A stretch of 64,000 bases of DNA from Streptomyces sp. NBC_01551 (GTDB lineage: Bacteria; Actinomycetota; Actinomycetes; Streptomycetales; Streptomycetaceae). This document shows positions 29,354-36,430 of the stretch, one piece after another. Location of the stretch: contig NZ_JAPEPX010000001.1 of NCBI RefSeq assembly GCF_026339935.1, positions 3,901,501-3,965,500 of the forward strand, given 5' to 3'. The notes beneath the pieces were generated by a model. It was not told where the DNA came from. It worked only from the letters and a program-made list of their open reading frames with translations, and did not search any database. The position numbers and the translations under genes were made by a program. The number at the start of each line of letters is the position of its first letter. Positions within the stretch are counted from its first letter, which is position 1.

Positions 29354-30010
29354 TCAGTTCCCCGCGACGTCCTTCACGGCCACCTCGACCGGCGTCGACC
29401 CGGAGACCAGCTCCAGCGTCAGACCGGCCGTCGCCGGAGTCTCGATCAGCTCCGCCAGCACCGCGGCCACGTCGTCGCGCGGGACCGACCCGCGCCCCGT
29501 CCGCGCCCCCAACCGGACCAGGCCCCGGCCCGCGTCGTCGAGCAGCGAGCCGGGGCGCAGCACCGTCCACTCCAGACCCAGCCGGGTCCGGACGTGGTCG
29601 TCGGCCTCGCCCTTGGCCCGCAGATAGGCGTCGAACACGTCGTCACCCTCGTGCCAGGCGTCCGCGCCCATCGAAGAGACCATCAGGAAGCGGCGCACCC
29701 GCGCCCGTTCGGCGGCGTCGGAGAACAGCACCGCCGCGCCCCGGTCCACGGAGTCCTTGCGGGCCACGCCGCTGCCCGGACCCGCGCCGGCCGCGAACAC
29801 CGCCGCGTCCGCGCCCTGCAGGATCCCCGCCACGTGCTCCACCGAGGCCGACTCCAGGTCGCACAGCACCGGTTCGGCGCCCACTTCCCTGAGGTCGTCG
29901 CCCTGCGCCGGATCGCGGATGATGCCCGCGACCTCGTACCCGCGTGCGGAGAGCAGCCGCTCCAGCCGCAGCGCGATCTGACCGTGTCCACCCGCGATGA
30001 CGATGCGCAT
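29354..30010 (-). CDS. NAD(P)-binding SDR-family protein (atypical)
   Basis: 218 residues. Rossmann motif IVIAGGHGQIALRLERLLSARGYEV (GxxGxxG at 6-12 region), acidic DLESASVEHVAGIL, and VSSMGAD and FDAYLRAKGEADDHVR, as in YhfK/YwnB-type atypical short-chain dehydrogenases. The Lys of AKGEAD would sit at the usual catalytic position. Substrate unknown. ATG 30010; codirectional with the amidohydrolase gene, 54 bp from its stop, so they may be cotranscribed. Confidence 0.8.
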   Translation of the reverse strand: MRIVIAGGHGQIALRLERLLSARGYEVAGIIRDPAQGDDLREVGAEPVLCDLESASVEHVAGILQGADAAVFAAGAGPGSGVARKDSVDRGAAVLFSDAAERARVRRFLMVSSMGADAWHEGDDVFDAYLRAKGEADDHVRTRLGLEWTVLRPGSLLDDAGRGLVRLGARTGRGSVPRDDVAAVLAELIETPATAGLTLELVSGSTPVEVAVKDVAGN

Positions 30011-30064
30011 GTCCCGACCGTACGACGAGCCGGGCGCGCACGCCCGCGAACGGCGGGCGAACGC

Positions 30065-31405
30065 TCAGGGACCGGGCTCCATACGGCCCTGCCGGGGCAG
30101 GTCCAGGGCCACCGCGACGGCGGAGTCGCAGTACTCCCGCACGGCACTCGTACGGGCTACCACCCGGCCCCGGTGGATCACGATCCGGCTGTACGCCAGG
30201 GACAGCACCCCCGCGATCCGGTCCCCGCGCACGGCGAGCAGCTCCGCCGGGAAGCCGGCCTCCACCCGCACCTCCGGCAGCCCCATCGCCTCGCGGGCGG
30301 CGCCGCTGACCGACGCGTAGGCCTCGGCGGGCCGCAGCCCGCCCTGGGAGGCCAGCAGGTACGCCGCCTCCAGCGGATCCCCGCGGCCGACCGGGTTCCC
30401 GGCGTCCCGCAGCGCCCCGCTCCCGGCCGCGACCCGGACCCCGGCGGCGCGCAGCAGCCGCACGGGCGCGGTGCGCAGGCCGCGGCGCTCCAGGGCCGCG
30501 CAGTCGCCCTGGGGCAGGCAGGTCACCCGTACCCCGGCCGCGGCCAGCTGGTCGGCGGCCCGGTGCGCCACGTCCAGCGGGAGCCGGGACAGGCCGCCGC
30601 AGGGGCCGATGGTGACCCCGGGGCGCAGCCCGCCGGACATCGCCGCGAGCCGCGCGAGGCGGCCCGGATCGTCACCGTCCGTGTGCAGGTCCACGGGGCA
30701 GCCGTGCTCGGCGGCGAGTTCCAGGACGGCTTCGAGGAAGCCGGTCGGGTCGGGGTCCAGGTCCGGGCAGCCGCCGATCACCGCAGCGCCCATCTTCACG
30801 GCGTCGCGCAGCATGGCGAGCCCGTCGGCGCCGGCCACGCCGGTGAGCAGGCGGGGCACCGCGACGGCGGTGAGGTCGGTGAGCCCGCGCAGCGAGCGGC
30901 GCGCCTGGAGCACGGCCTCCATGGGGCCGAGGCCGTGCATGTCGCCGATCCGCACGTGGGACCGTACGGCCGTGGCGCCGTGGCCGAGCTGGAGCAGGGC
31001 CGCCTCGGTGGCGCGGCGCTGAACCTCGTCGGGCGTGTACGAGACCGGCCCCTCGCCGTCGGCCGTCAGGGCGGTGTCCCCGTGGGCGTGCGGCTCGGCG
31101 GGGGCCGGGAGCAGCAGGTAGCCGCCGAGGTCCACGCGGGAGAGGGCGGGGGCGGGGAGGCTGCCCGCGGTGCCGACGGCCTGGATCCGGCCGCCGCTGA
31201 GCCGGACGTCGACGGTGCGGCCGTCGGTGAGGCGGGCCCCGGCGAGCAACAGGGTGGTGGACTCGGCGGCGGCCGCGTTCCCGCTGCCCCCCTGGCTCCC
31301 CTTGCCTCCCTGGCCGGCCGGGCGGAGGTTCCCGGCGCCGCCGCCCTCGCCGCCGCGGCCGCTGCGCGGGGAGTGGGACGGCTGCTGCGGCTGGCTGTCG
31401 GACAT
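30065..31405 (-). CDS. Amidohydrolase-superfamily protein related to cytosine deaminase, metal site degenerate
   Basis: 446 residues. The first 48 are Gly/Ser/Gln-rich and disordered. The rest follows cytosine deaminase-type amidohydrolases: HAH at 106-108, H241 in VDLHTDG, and the last-strand segment AAGSGALRDAGNPVGRGDPLEAAYLLA. Compared with E. coli CodA from memory, the His of the fourth metal position is replaced by P268 (IGPCGGLS), the strand-8 Asp by G330 (GSGALRD), and the catalytic Glu after H241 by Gly. Deaminase activity is therefore doubtful although the fold is intact. ATG 31405 has AGGAG 5 nt upstream. Confidence 0.75.
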   Translation of the reverse strand: MSDSQPQQPSHSPRSGRGGEGGGAGNLRPAGQGGKGSQGGSGNAAAAESTTLLLAGARLTDGRTVDVRLSGGRIQAVGTAGSLPAPALSRVDLGGYLLLPAPAEPHAHGDTALTADGEGPVSYTPDEVQRRATEAALLQLGHGATAVRSHVRIGDMHGLGPMEAVLQARRSLRGLTDLTAVAVPRLLTGVAGADGLAMLRDAVKMGAAVIGGCPDLDPDPTGFLEAVLELAAEHGCPVDLHTDGDDPGRLARLAAMSGGLRPGVTIGPCGGLSRLPLDVAHRAADQLAAAGVRVTCLPQGDCAALERRGLRTAPVRLLRAAGVRVAAGSGALRDAGNPVGRGDPLEAAYLLASQGGLRPAEAYASVSGAAREAMGLPEVRVEAGFPAELLAVRGDRIAGVLSLAYSRIVIHRGRVVARTSAVREYCDSAVAVALDLPRQGRMEPGP

Positions 31406-31769
31406 CGCGCTCCTGCGGTGGCTCGGGCGGTTCCTGGGCCGTGGCCGTGGCCGAGGGGCCCAAGATCACGCAGCGTGCTCAGAGCCTAGGGCGCGGGGGT
31501 GCCCGCTTCAGGGAAGAGCGCAATAGTCGTACCGGTGTGGTGCACACGCGCCCCGGCGCGTGCGGGGCCGCCCGGCGTGGTGGTGGTGCGCGGGTGGTGG
31601 CTGGGGTTGATGATTGGGGCTGGTGGTGAGCCCGGTCACAAAAGGGGCCGAAATCGGCCCGGGAGGCGTCTGGTCCTTGATCGGGAATCACCGGCGGACC
31701 CCCTCGGAGCCCGGTCCCCCCAAAGGATTTGGGCGATGGGCGCGCAACCGTGTAATGTCTTCCTCGCTC
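31406..31769. other. Intergenic region before the tRNA-Thr gene
   Basis: About 360 bp between the divergent amidohydrolase and tRNA genes. No coding region is supported. The last 45 bp contain the tRNA promoter described separately. Confidence 0.5.
31729..31758 (+). promoter_or_regulatory. Promoter for tRNA-Thr/tRNA-Met
   Basis: TTGGGC (31729-31734) and TAATGT (31753-31758) are separated by 18 bp; transcription would begin about 31765, five bases before the tRNA, as expected for a vegetative sigma promoter. Confidence 0.6.
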
Positions 31770-31842
31770 GCCCCAATAGCTCAGTCGGTAGAGCGTCTCC
31801 ATGGTAAGGAGAAGGTCTGCGGTTCGATTCCGCATTGGGGCT
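31770..31842 (+). tRNA. tRNA-Thr (GGT)
   Basis: 73 nt. Acceptor GCCCCAA/TTGGGGC, D arm GCTCAGTCGGTAGAGC, anticodon stem CTCC/GGAG with loop ATGGTAA (anticodon GGT), T arm GCGGTTCGATTCCGC. No CCA encoded. It begins the conserved actinobacterial order tRNA-Thr, tRNA-Met, rpmG, hadA, hadB. Confidence 0.95.
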
Positions 31843-31890
31843 CTGGTGAGAGAGGTTCCCCGCCCTCGGGTGGGGAGCTGATCACATCAA

Positions 31891-31963
31891 AGCGGCGTAG
31901 CTCAGTCGGTAGAGCAAGCGGCTCATAATCGCTGTGTCACCGGTTCAAGTCCGGTCGCCGCTA
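31891..31963 (+). tRNA. tRNA-Met (CAT), elongator type
   Basis: 73 nt. Acceptor AGCGGCG/CGCCGCT, anticodon CAT in loop CTCATAA, T arm CCGGTTCAAGTCCGG. The fully paired acceptor end and the absence of the three G-C pairs typical of initiator tRNA point to elongator methionine. CCA not encoded. Confidence 0.93.
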
Positions 31964-31969
31964 CACATA

Positions 31970-32008
31970 GTAGCCGATTGCGGGGTCGGTCTCCCGGTCG
32001 GCTACTCT
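31970..32008 (+). promoter_or_regulatory. Hairpin overlapping the likely rpmG promoter
   Basis: GTAGCCGA (31970-31977) and TCGGCTAC (31998-32005) are a perfect 8-bp inverted repeat that starts 7 bp after tRNA-Met. The same stretch contains TTGCGG (31978-31983) and TACTCT (32003-32008), a weak promoter with a 19-bp spacer for rpmG. It may end tRNA transcription, start rpmG, or both. Confidence 0.45.
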
Positions 32009-32052
32009 TGTATGCGTTCATCCGTCCCAATTGTCCGTCAAGGAGCACTCAC

Positions 32053-32217
32053 GTGGCTGCCACCGACGTCCGCCCGAAGATCACGCTGGCCTGCGTGGAG
32101 TGCAAGGAGCGGAACTACATCACCAAGAAGAACCGGCGTAACAACCCGGACCGCATGGAGATGAAGAAGCACTGCCCGCGCTGCAACTCGCACACCGCGC
32201 ACCGCGAGACCCGCTGA
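32053..32217 (+). CDS. rpmG: 50S ribosomal protein L33 (zinc-binding form)
   Basis: 54 residues from GTG 32053, with an AAGGAG site 9 nt upstream. Two CxxC pairs (C14/C17 and C41/C44) form the zinc ribbon of the C+ paralogue; Streptomyces usually also has a zinc-free copy elsewhere, controlled by zinc limitation. It follows tRNA-Met and precedes the had genes, as in mycobacteria, and is separated from hadA by a hairpin. Confidence 0.97.
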   Translation: MAATDVRPKITLACVECKERNYITKKNRRNNPDRMEMKKHCPRCNSHTAHRETR

Positions 32218-32251
32218 CCCCAGCGAAGTCTCGAATACAGGCACCGTCATG

Positions 32252-32279
32252 AGGTCGTCCCCTTCATTGGGGGCGGCCT
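32252..32279 (+). terminator. Hairpin between rpmG and the hadA-like gene
   Basis: 11-nt arms (32252-32262 and 32269-32279) pair with two G.U pairs around a 6-nt loop, followed by TGTGTCGTTT. It would at least partly separate rpmG from the next genes. Confidence 0.65.
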
Positions 32280-32338
32280 TGTGTCGTTTCGGCGGTCGCC
32301 TTTGTTTTCGTGTCCGTTCAATCAGGAGGTAGTGAGCC

Positions 32339-32791
32339 ATGGCGCTCGACCAGTCCTTCGTGGGGCGGAGCTACCCGCCCACCGATCCGTACGAGGTCGG
32401 CAGGGAGAAGATCCGCGAATTCGCGGTAGCGGTGGGTGACGCCAATCCCGTCTACACCGACCCCGAGGCGGCCAAGGCGTTCGGTCACCTGGATGTGATC
32501 GCCCCTCCGACTTTTGTGTTTGCCATCACTTTCGCGGCGGCGAGCCAGGTCATCGAGGACCCGCAGCTGGGTCTGGACTACAGCCGCGTCGTGCACGGCG
32601 ACCAGAAGTTCGCGTACTCCCGCCCGGTGCGGGCCGGTGACCGCCTGTCGGTGTCCTCCACGATCGAGGCCGTGAAGTCGATGGCCGGCAACGACATCAT
32701 CGACATCCGCGGCGAGGTCCACGACGAGACCGGCGAGCACGTGGTGACGGCGTGGACGAAGCTCGTGTCCCGCGCCCCCGAGGAGGCCTGA
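32339..32791 (+). CDS. MaoC-like dehydratase, HadA-type subunit
   Basis: 150 residues, single hot-dog fold of the FAS1-dehydratase N-terminal type (SYPPTDPYEVGREKIREFAVAVGDANPVYTD; VIAPPTFVFAITF; VVHGDQKF). In mycobacteria HadA is the substrate-recognising partner of HadB in 3-hydroxyacyl-ACP dehydration of fatty acid synthase II. It lacks the catalytic Asp/His pair, as HadA does. AGGAGG lies 8 nt before ATG 32339. It is followed 1 bp later by the HadB-type gene. Confidence 0.88.
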   Translation: MALDQSFVGRSYPPTDPYEVGREKIREFAVAVGDANPVYTDPEAAKAFGHLDVIAPPTFVFAITFAAASQVIEDPQLGLDYSRVVHGDQKFAYSRPVRAGDRLSVSSTIEAVKSMAGNDIIDIRGEVHDETGEHVVTAWTKLVSRAPEEA

Positions 32792-32792
32792 G

Positions 32793-33221
32793 ATGACTGC
32801 GCAGATCCAGTACGCCGACGTCGAGGTCGGCACCGAACTGCCGTCGGGCTCCTTCCCGGTGACGCGCGCCACGCTGGTGCGGTACGCGGGTGCGTCGGGT
32901 GACTTCAACCCGATCCACTGGAACGAGAAGTTCGCCACGGAGGTCGGGCTGCCGGACGTGATCGCGCACGGCATGTTCACGATGGCCGAGGCGATCCGCG
33001 TCGTCACCGACTGGGTGGGCGACCCGGGCGCGGTCGTGGAGTACGGCGTGCGGTTCACCAAGCCGGTCGTGGTCCCGAACGACGAGCGGGGCGCGGTGAT
33101 CGAGGTCTCGGCGAAGGTGGCCGCGAAGCTCGACGACAACCGCGTCCGCGTGGACCTGACGGCGATGAGCGCGGGCCAGAAGGTCCTGGGGATGTCCCGC
33201 GCGGTCGTCCAGCTGGGCTGA
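32793..33221 (+). CDS. MaoC-like dehydratase, HadB-type catalytic subunit
   Basis: 142 residues with the hydratase-2 motif YAGASGDFNPIHWNEKFA, where the Asp and His are the catalytic pair, then VIAHGMFTMAE. It pairs with the preceding HadA-like protein, as gene order and the single-base gap suggest. The reaction is dehydration of (3R)-hydroxyacyl-ACP or hydration of an enoyl thioester; whether it serves fatty acid synthesis in Streptomyces is inferred from the mycobacterial counterpart. A hadC gene, present in M. tuberculosis, is not found; a repeat region follows instead. Confidence 0.9.
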   Translation: MTAQIQYADVEVGTELPSGSFPVTRATLVRYAGASGDFNPIHWNEKFATEVGLPDVIAHGMFTMAEAIRVVTDWVGDPGAVVEYGVRFTKPVVVPNDERGAVIEVSAKVAAKLDDNRVRVDLTAMSAGQKVLGMSRAVVQLG

Positions 33222-33520
33222 GGCCTGGGGCGGGCGGGTGCCGGGCGGGTGGTGCAGGCGGTGCGGGCGGTGCGGTGCGGGCGGGTGTGGGCGGGACCTG
33301 AGCGTCCCGCCCGGGTCTCGCGGTCGGCTGTCGTGGTCGGCTGTCCCGGCTGGCTGTCCTGGTCGGCTGTCCCGGCCGGTTGTCCCGGCCGACTGCCCTG
33401 GTCGGCCGCCTTGGCCGGGGTTGATCCAGAGTGACGTTCGTCGCTCCTTGGCTGCTCGGCCCGGCGGCGCCGGTGTGTGGGCCTCGGTTCCGGCGCGTGC
33501 TCGGCTGCCGGGTGCGGTGG

Positions 33521-34031
33521 TGGGCTGAGCTACAAACGTGACCTGCAAGAAGAGGGCCGCCGGGGGCTCGGCTGGGACGTCACCTGCCGGTTCGAGCACC
33601 CGTGATGGCGGCCCGTCCCGGGTGCGGCTCCTTTCGTGCGGCACGGTTCGCCCGTGCCTCCGTAGGAGACCACTGGGTCGGCTGGGTTGGGGGAGTGGTC
33701 CCCCGGCCCCAGCCGACTCCAGCCGCCGTGTCCGGCCGACTCCAGCCGCTGTGTCCGGCCGGCCCCAGCCGCCGTGTCCGGCCGGCCCCAGCCGCCGTGT
33801 CCGGCCGGCCTGGTCGGCCTGGGCGCCTGGCCGGCCTGGGTGCTGGGTCGACCTGGGTGCTCTGGGCGCTCTGGGTGGTCGCGCCCGCTCTTCCGTCCTC
33901 GTGGGCACGTGGCAGTGGAAGCGCTGCCGGCCGTGGGTGTGGGTCGGTCTCCACGCTCGAACCGGCAGGTGACGGCTCAGCCCAGCCCCCAGCGGCCCTC
34001 TTCTTGCAGGTCACGTTTGTAGCTCAGCCCA
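33521..34031. mobile_element. 511-bp element with 76-bp terminal inverted repeats (MITE-like)
   Basis: Positions 33521-33596 and 33956-34031 are inverted copies differing at only 4 of 76 positions; both begin TGGGCTGAGCTACAAACGTG when read inward. The inner 359 bp holds no transposase. The first bases outside the arms do not match, so the inverted repeat has sharp outer ends, but I see no clear target-site duplication. This is the form of a non-autonomous miniature element or a large cruciform/repeat of other origin; mobility is inferred. Confidence 0.5.
33721..33811. repeat. Four tandem 23-bp units
   Basis: Units start at 33721, 33744, 33767 and 33790, with consensus AGCCGCCGTGTCCGGCCGGC plus CCC. 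Copies 3 and 4 are identical over the first 20 bp; copies 1 and 2 differ by one to three bases. They lie inside the inverted-repeat element, off-centre. Confidence 0.8.
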
Positions 34032-34084
34032 GTACCCGGCCGGCGGCCGAACGCCAGCCGCAGCCGTGCTGTAGCCGTAGCCCC

Positions 34085-34152
34085 GCAGCCGCAGCCGCAG
34101 CCGCAGCCGCAGCCGCAGCCCCCGCAGCCGCAGCCGCAGCCCCCGCAGCCGC
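34085..34152. repeat. GCAGCC hexanucleotide microsatellite
   Basis: About ten near-perfect GCAGCC units in three runs broken by CCCC. It ends 25 bp before the -35 of the tetR promoter, close enough for copy-number change to alter the promoter's upstream DNA. Confidence 0.8.
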
Positions 34153-34176
34153 AAGCGTGTGCGTACACCGCCCCGG

Positions 34177-34206
34177 TTGACGGAGTTAGTGATTGAGCAC
34201 TAACTT
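34177..34206 (+). promoter_or_regulatory. tetR promoter, apparently leaderless
   Basis: TTGACG (34177-34182) and TAACTT (34201-34206) are 18 bp apart. The expected start of transcription is at about 34213, which is the A of the tetR ATG; no ribosome-binding site precedes the gene, fitting a leaderless message. Confidence 0.6.
34184..34205. promoter_or_regulatory. TetR operator 1 (tetR promoter)
   Basis: AGTTAGTG (34184-34191) and CACTAACT (34198-34205) form a perfect 8-bp palindrome with a 6-bp centre, filling the spacer and -10 of the tetR promoter. A closely matching site precedes the MFS gene, so this is very probably the autoregulatory operator. Confidence 0.8.
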
Positions 34207-34212
34207 TGAACC

Positions 34213-34746
34213 ATGGCAAGGATGAGCGCAGAAGAGCGGCGCGAGAGCGTCATTCGCGCGGCGATGCACGAGTTCGCGCGCGGCGGCTACTACGGGACCT
34301 CCACCGAGGCGATCGCCAAGCGCGTCGGGGTCTCGCAGCCGTACCTCTTCCGGCTCTTCCCCAACAAGCAGGCGATCTTCCTGGCCGCCACCACGCGCTG
34401 CATGGAGGACATCCGGCTCGTCTTCGAGGAGGCGGCCAAGGGTCGCAGTGCCGACGAGGCGCTCGTCGCCATGGGGGAGGCGTACATGAAGCTGATCGCC
34501 GATCACCCCGACAAGCTCCAGATGCAGCTCCAGGTGTACGTCACCGTCGCCGCCGCCGAGGCCGCCGGGGAGCCGGGGTTCGGCGAGCTGGTGAGGGCCG
34601 GCTGGGAGAACCTGTGGGACACCGTCCACGTGCCCCTCGGGGCCGATGTCGAAGTGACCACCAACTTCATGGCGCACGGGATGCTCATCAACACGCTCTC
34701 CGCACTCGGGTTCCCGCGCGAACACCGGGTCTGGGAGGGGTGCTAG
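34213..34746 (+). CDS. TetR/AcrR-family repressor
   Basis: 177 residues. The N-terminal helix-turn-helix spans about 8-50: RRESVIRAAMHEFARGGYYGTSTEAIAKRVGVSQPYLFRLFPNKQAIF is an ordinary TetR DNA-binding domain, and the rest is the ligand-binding helical domain. ATG 34213 coincides with the predicted transcription start; ATG 34222 is an alternative. Matching palindromes before this gene and before the MFS gene indicate it represses itself and the efflux gene and is released by an unknown ligand, probably one that the transporter exports. Confidence 0.9.
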   Translation: MARMSAEERRESVIRAAMHEFARGGYYGTSTEAIAKRVGVSQPYLFRLFPNKQAIFLAATTRCMEDIRLVFEEAAKGRSADEALVAMGEAYMKLIADHPDKLQMQLQVYVTVAAAEAAGEPGFGELVRAGWENLWDTVHVPLGADVEVTTNFMAHGMLINTLSALGFPREHRVWEGC

Positions 34747-34782
34747 CCCTCGGGGAGGGGCGCTGGTGCTCCGTAGGTGAGG

Positions 34783-34803
34783 GGGCGGGTGCAGCGCCCG
34801 CCC
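34783..34803 (+). terminator. Candidate terminator after tetR
   Basis: GGGCGGG (34783-34789) and CCCGCCC (34797-34803) pair over 7 bp with a 7-nt loop, 36 bp after the tetR stop. A second GCGGGCGTAGCCCGC hairpin follows at once. Confidence 0.5.
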
Positions 34804-34865
34804 GATCCGCGCGGGCGTAGCCCGCCCGAACCGCGTTCCACGCGCGGCGCTTTCATGGCCGCGAA

Positions 34866-34887
34866 AGTTAGTCAGCGATCACTAACA
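34866..34887. promoter_or_regulatory. TetR operator 2 (MFS promoter)
   Basis: AGTTAGTC (34866-34873) and CACTAACA (34880-34887) match operator 1 in both half-sites and spacing, with one mismatch per arm. It lies 19 bp before the MFS gene's GTG, so repressor binding would block its transcription. Confidence 0.8.
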
Positions 34888-34906
34888 AAGCATTGCAGGG
34901 GGAATC

Positions 34907-36397
34907 GTGACCACCACGCACACCGCCATCGACGACGGCACCCGCCTCAGGGGACCCGCCGTCTGGGCCCTCGTCATCACCGGAACCGCCGGCTTCATGG
35001 CCGCCCTCGACAACCTCGTCGTCACCACCGCGCTCCCCGCCATCCGCGAGGATCTCGGCGGCAAGCTGGAGGATCTCGAATGGACGGTGAACGCCTACAC
35101 CCTCACCTTCGCCGTCCTCCTCATGCTCGGCGCCGCCCTCGGTGACCGGTTCGGCCGGCGCAGGCTCTTCATCGCCGGCCTCACCCTCTTCACCGGCGCC
35201 TCCGCCGCGGCCGCCCTCTCGCCCGGCATCAACGAGCTCATCGCCGCCCGCGCCGTCCAGGGCGTCGGCGCGGCGGTGATGATGCCGCTCACGCTCACCC
35301 TGCTCACCGCCGCCGTCCCGGCCGCCCGGCGCGGCATGGCCCTCGGCATCAACGGGGCCCTCACCGGCCTCGCCGTCGCCTGCGGCCCCCTCATCGGCGG
35401 CAGCCTCACCGAGCACATCTCCTGGCAGTGGATCTTCTGGCTCAACGTTCCCGTCGGCCTCGCCCTGATCCCGCTCTCCCGCCTCCGCCTCGCCGAGTCC
35501 ACCGCCCCGAACGCCCGCCTCGACATCCCCGGCACGCTCCTCATCAGCGGCGGCCTCTTCGGCATCGTCTACGCCCTGGTCAACGCCAACGCCCACGGCT
35601 GGACCAGCGCCCCCGTCCTCACCGGCCTGATCGGCGGCGTCGCACTCGTCGGCGGGTTCATCCACCACGGCTTCCGCAACGCCAACCCCATGCTCCCCAT
35701 GCGCCTCTTCCGCAGCCGGGGCTTCCTCGGGATCAACATGGCCAGCCTGCTGATGTTCCTCGGCATGTTCGGCTCGATCTTCCTGCTCAGCCAGTACCTC
35801 CAGGGCGTCGCCGGCTACTCGCCCACCGAGGCCGGGCTGCGGATGCTCCCCTGGACCGGAATGCCGATGGTCCTCTCCCCGATCGCGGGCATCCTCGCCG
35901 ACCGGATCGGCAGCCGCCCCGTCATCTCCGCCGGTCTGGCCTTCCAGGCCGCGGGCCTCGTCTGGTACGCCATGACGCTGACCACCGACATCTCGTACGC
36001 CGCCCAGCTGCCCGCGCTGATCCTCAGCGGCATCGGCATGGGCCTGTACTTCGCGCCCGCCTCCTACGCCCTGATGGCCACCGTGGCCCCCGCCGACCAG
36101 GGCAAGGCCTCCGGCACCAACAGCGCCCTGCGCGAGGTCGGCGGCGCCCTCGGCATCGCCGTCCTGGCCACTGTCTTCTCCGCCCAGGGCGGCTACGAGA
36201 GCCCGCAGGCCTTCACCGACGGCACCGTCCCCGCCCTGTGGATCGGCGCCGGGGCCGTCGCCCTGGCCGCGCTGTTCGCCCTGCTGCTCCCCGCGAAGGA
36301 GAAGGAAGGGGAGAAGCGGAAGAAGCGGAAGGAGGAGCCGTACCCGGCCGTCGGCGCCCGGACGGGCGCGGTCCCCGACGAGATCCCCGCCCGCTGA
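34907..36397 (+). CDS. MFS drug efflux transporter (DHA2, 14-helix)
   Basis: 496 residues. DHA2/EmrB-QacA features: GFMAALDNLVVTTALPAIREDLG in helix 1 (motif D1), LEWTVNAYTLTFAVLLMLGAALGDRFGRRRLF (motif A) and RAVQGVGAAVMMPLTLTLL (motif B/C region), then fourteen hydrophobic segments. The C terminus is Lys/Glu-rich. It exports drugs or natural products in exchange for protons; the substrate is unknown. GTG 34907 follows GCAGGGGGAA. Its upstream region carries the TetR operator. Confidence 0.92.
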   Translation: MTTTHTAIDDGTRLRGPAVWALVITGTAGFMAALDNLVVTTALPAIREDLGGKLEDLEWTVNAYTLTFAVLLMLGAALGDRFGRRRLFIAGLTLFTGASAAAALSPGINELIAARAVQGVGAAVMMPLTLTLLTAAVPAARRGMALGINGALTGLAVACGPLIGGSLTEHISWQWIFWLNVPVGLALIPLSRLRLAESTAPNARLDIPGTLLISGGLFGIVYALVNANAHGWTSAPVLTGLIGGVALVGGFIHHGFRNANPMLPMRLFRSRGFLGINMASLLMFLGMFGSIFLLSQYLQGVAGYSPTEAGLRMLPWTGMPMVLSPIAGILADRIGSRPVISAGLAFQAAGLVWYAMTLTTDISYAAQLPALILSGIGMGLYFAPASYALMATVAPADQGKASGTNSALREVGGALGIAVLATVFSAQGGYESPQAFTDGTVPALWIGAGAVALAALFALLLPAKEKEGEKRKKRKEEPYPAVGARTGAVPDEIPAR

Positions 36398-36430
36398 CCG
36401 CCGACCCACCAGACCCCGAGGAGTCACGCC

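Larger units (their letters stand above)
33222..34176. repeat. Non-coding repeat region between hadB-like and tetR genes
   Basis: About 955 bp with no gene I accept. From left to right: degenerate GTCGGCTGTCC-like tandem copies (33319-33419), a 511-bp element with 76-bp inverted ends (33521-34031) that contains four 23-bp tandem units, and a run of GCAGCC hexanucleotides (34085-34152). Frames are open on both strands but translate to low-complexity sequence. Confidence 0.8.

Noticed and set aside
33238..34180. Several open frames in the repeat region, including ones starting MTCKKRAAGG on both strands
   Set aside because: The two copies simply reflect the inverted arms; no ribosome-binding sites, and the translations follow the tandem repeats.
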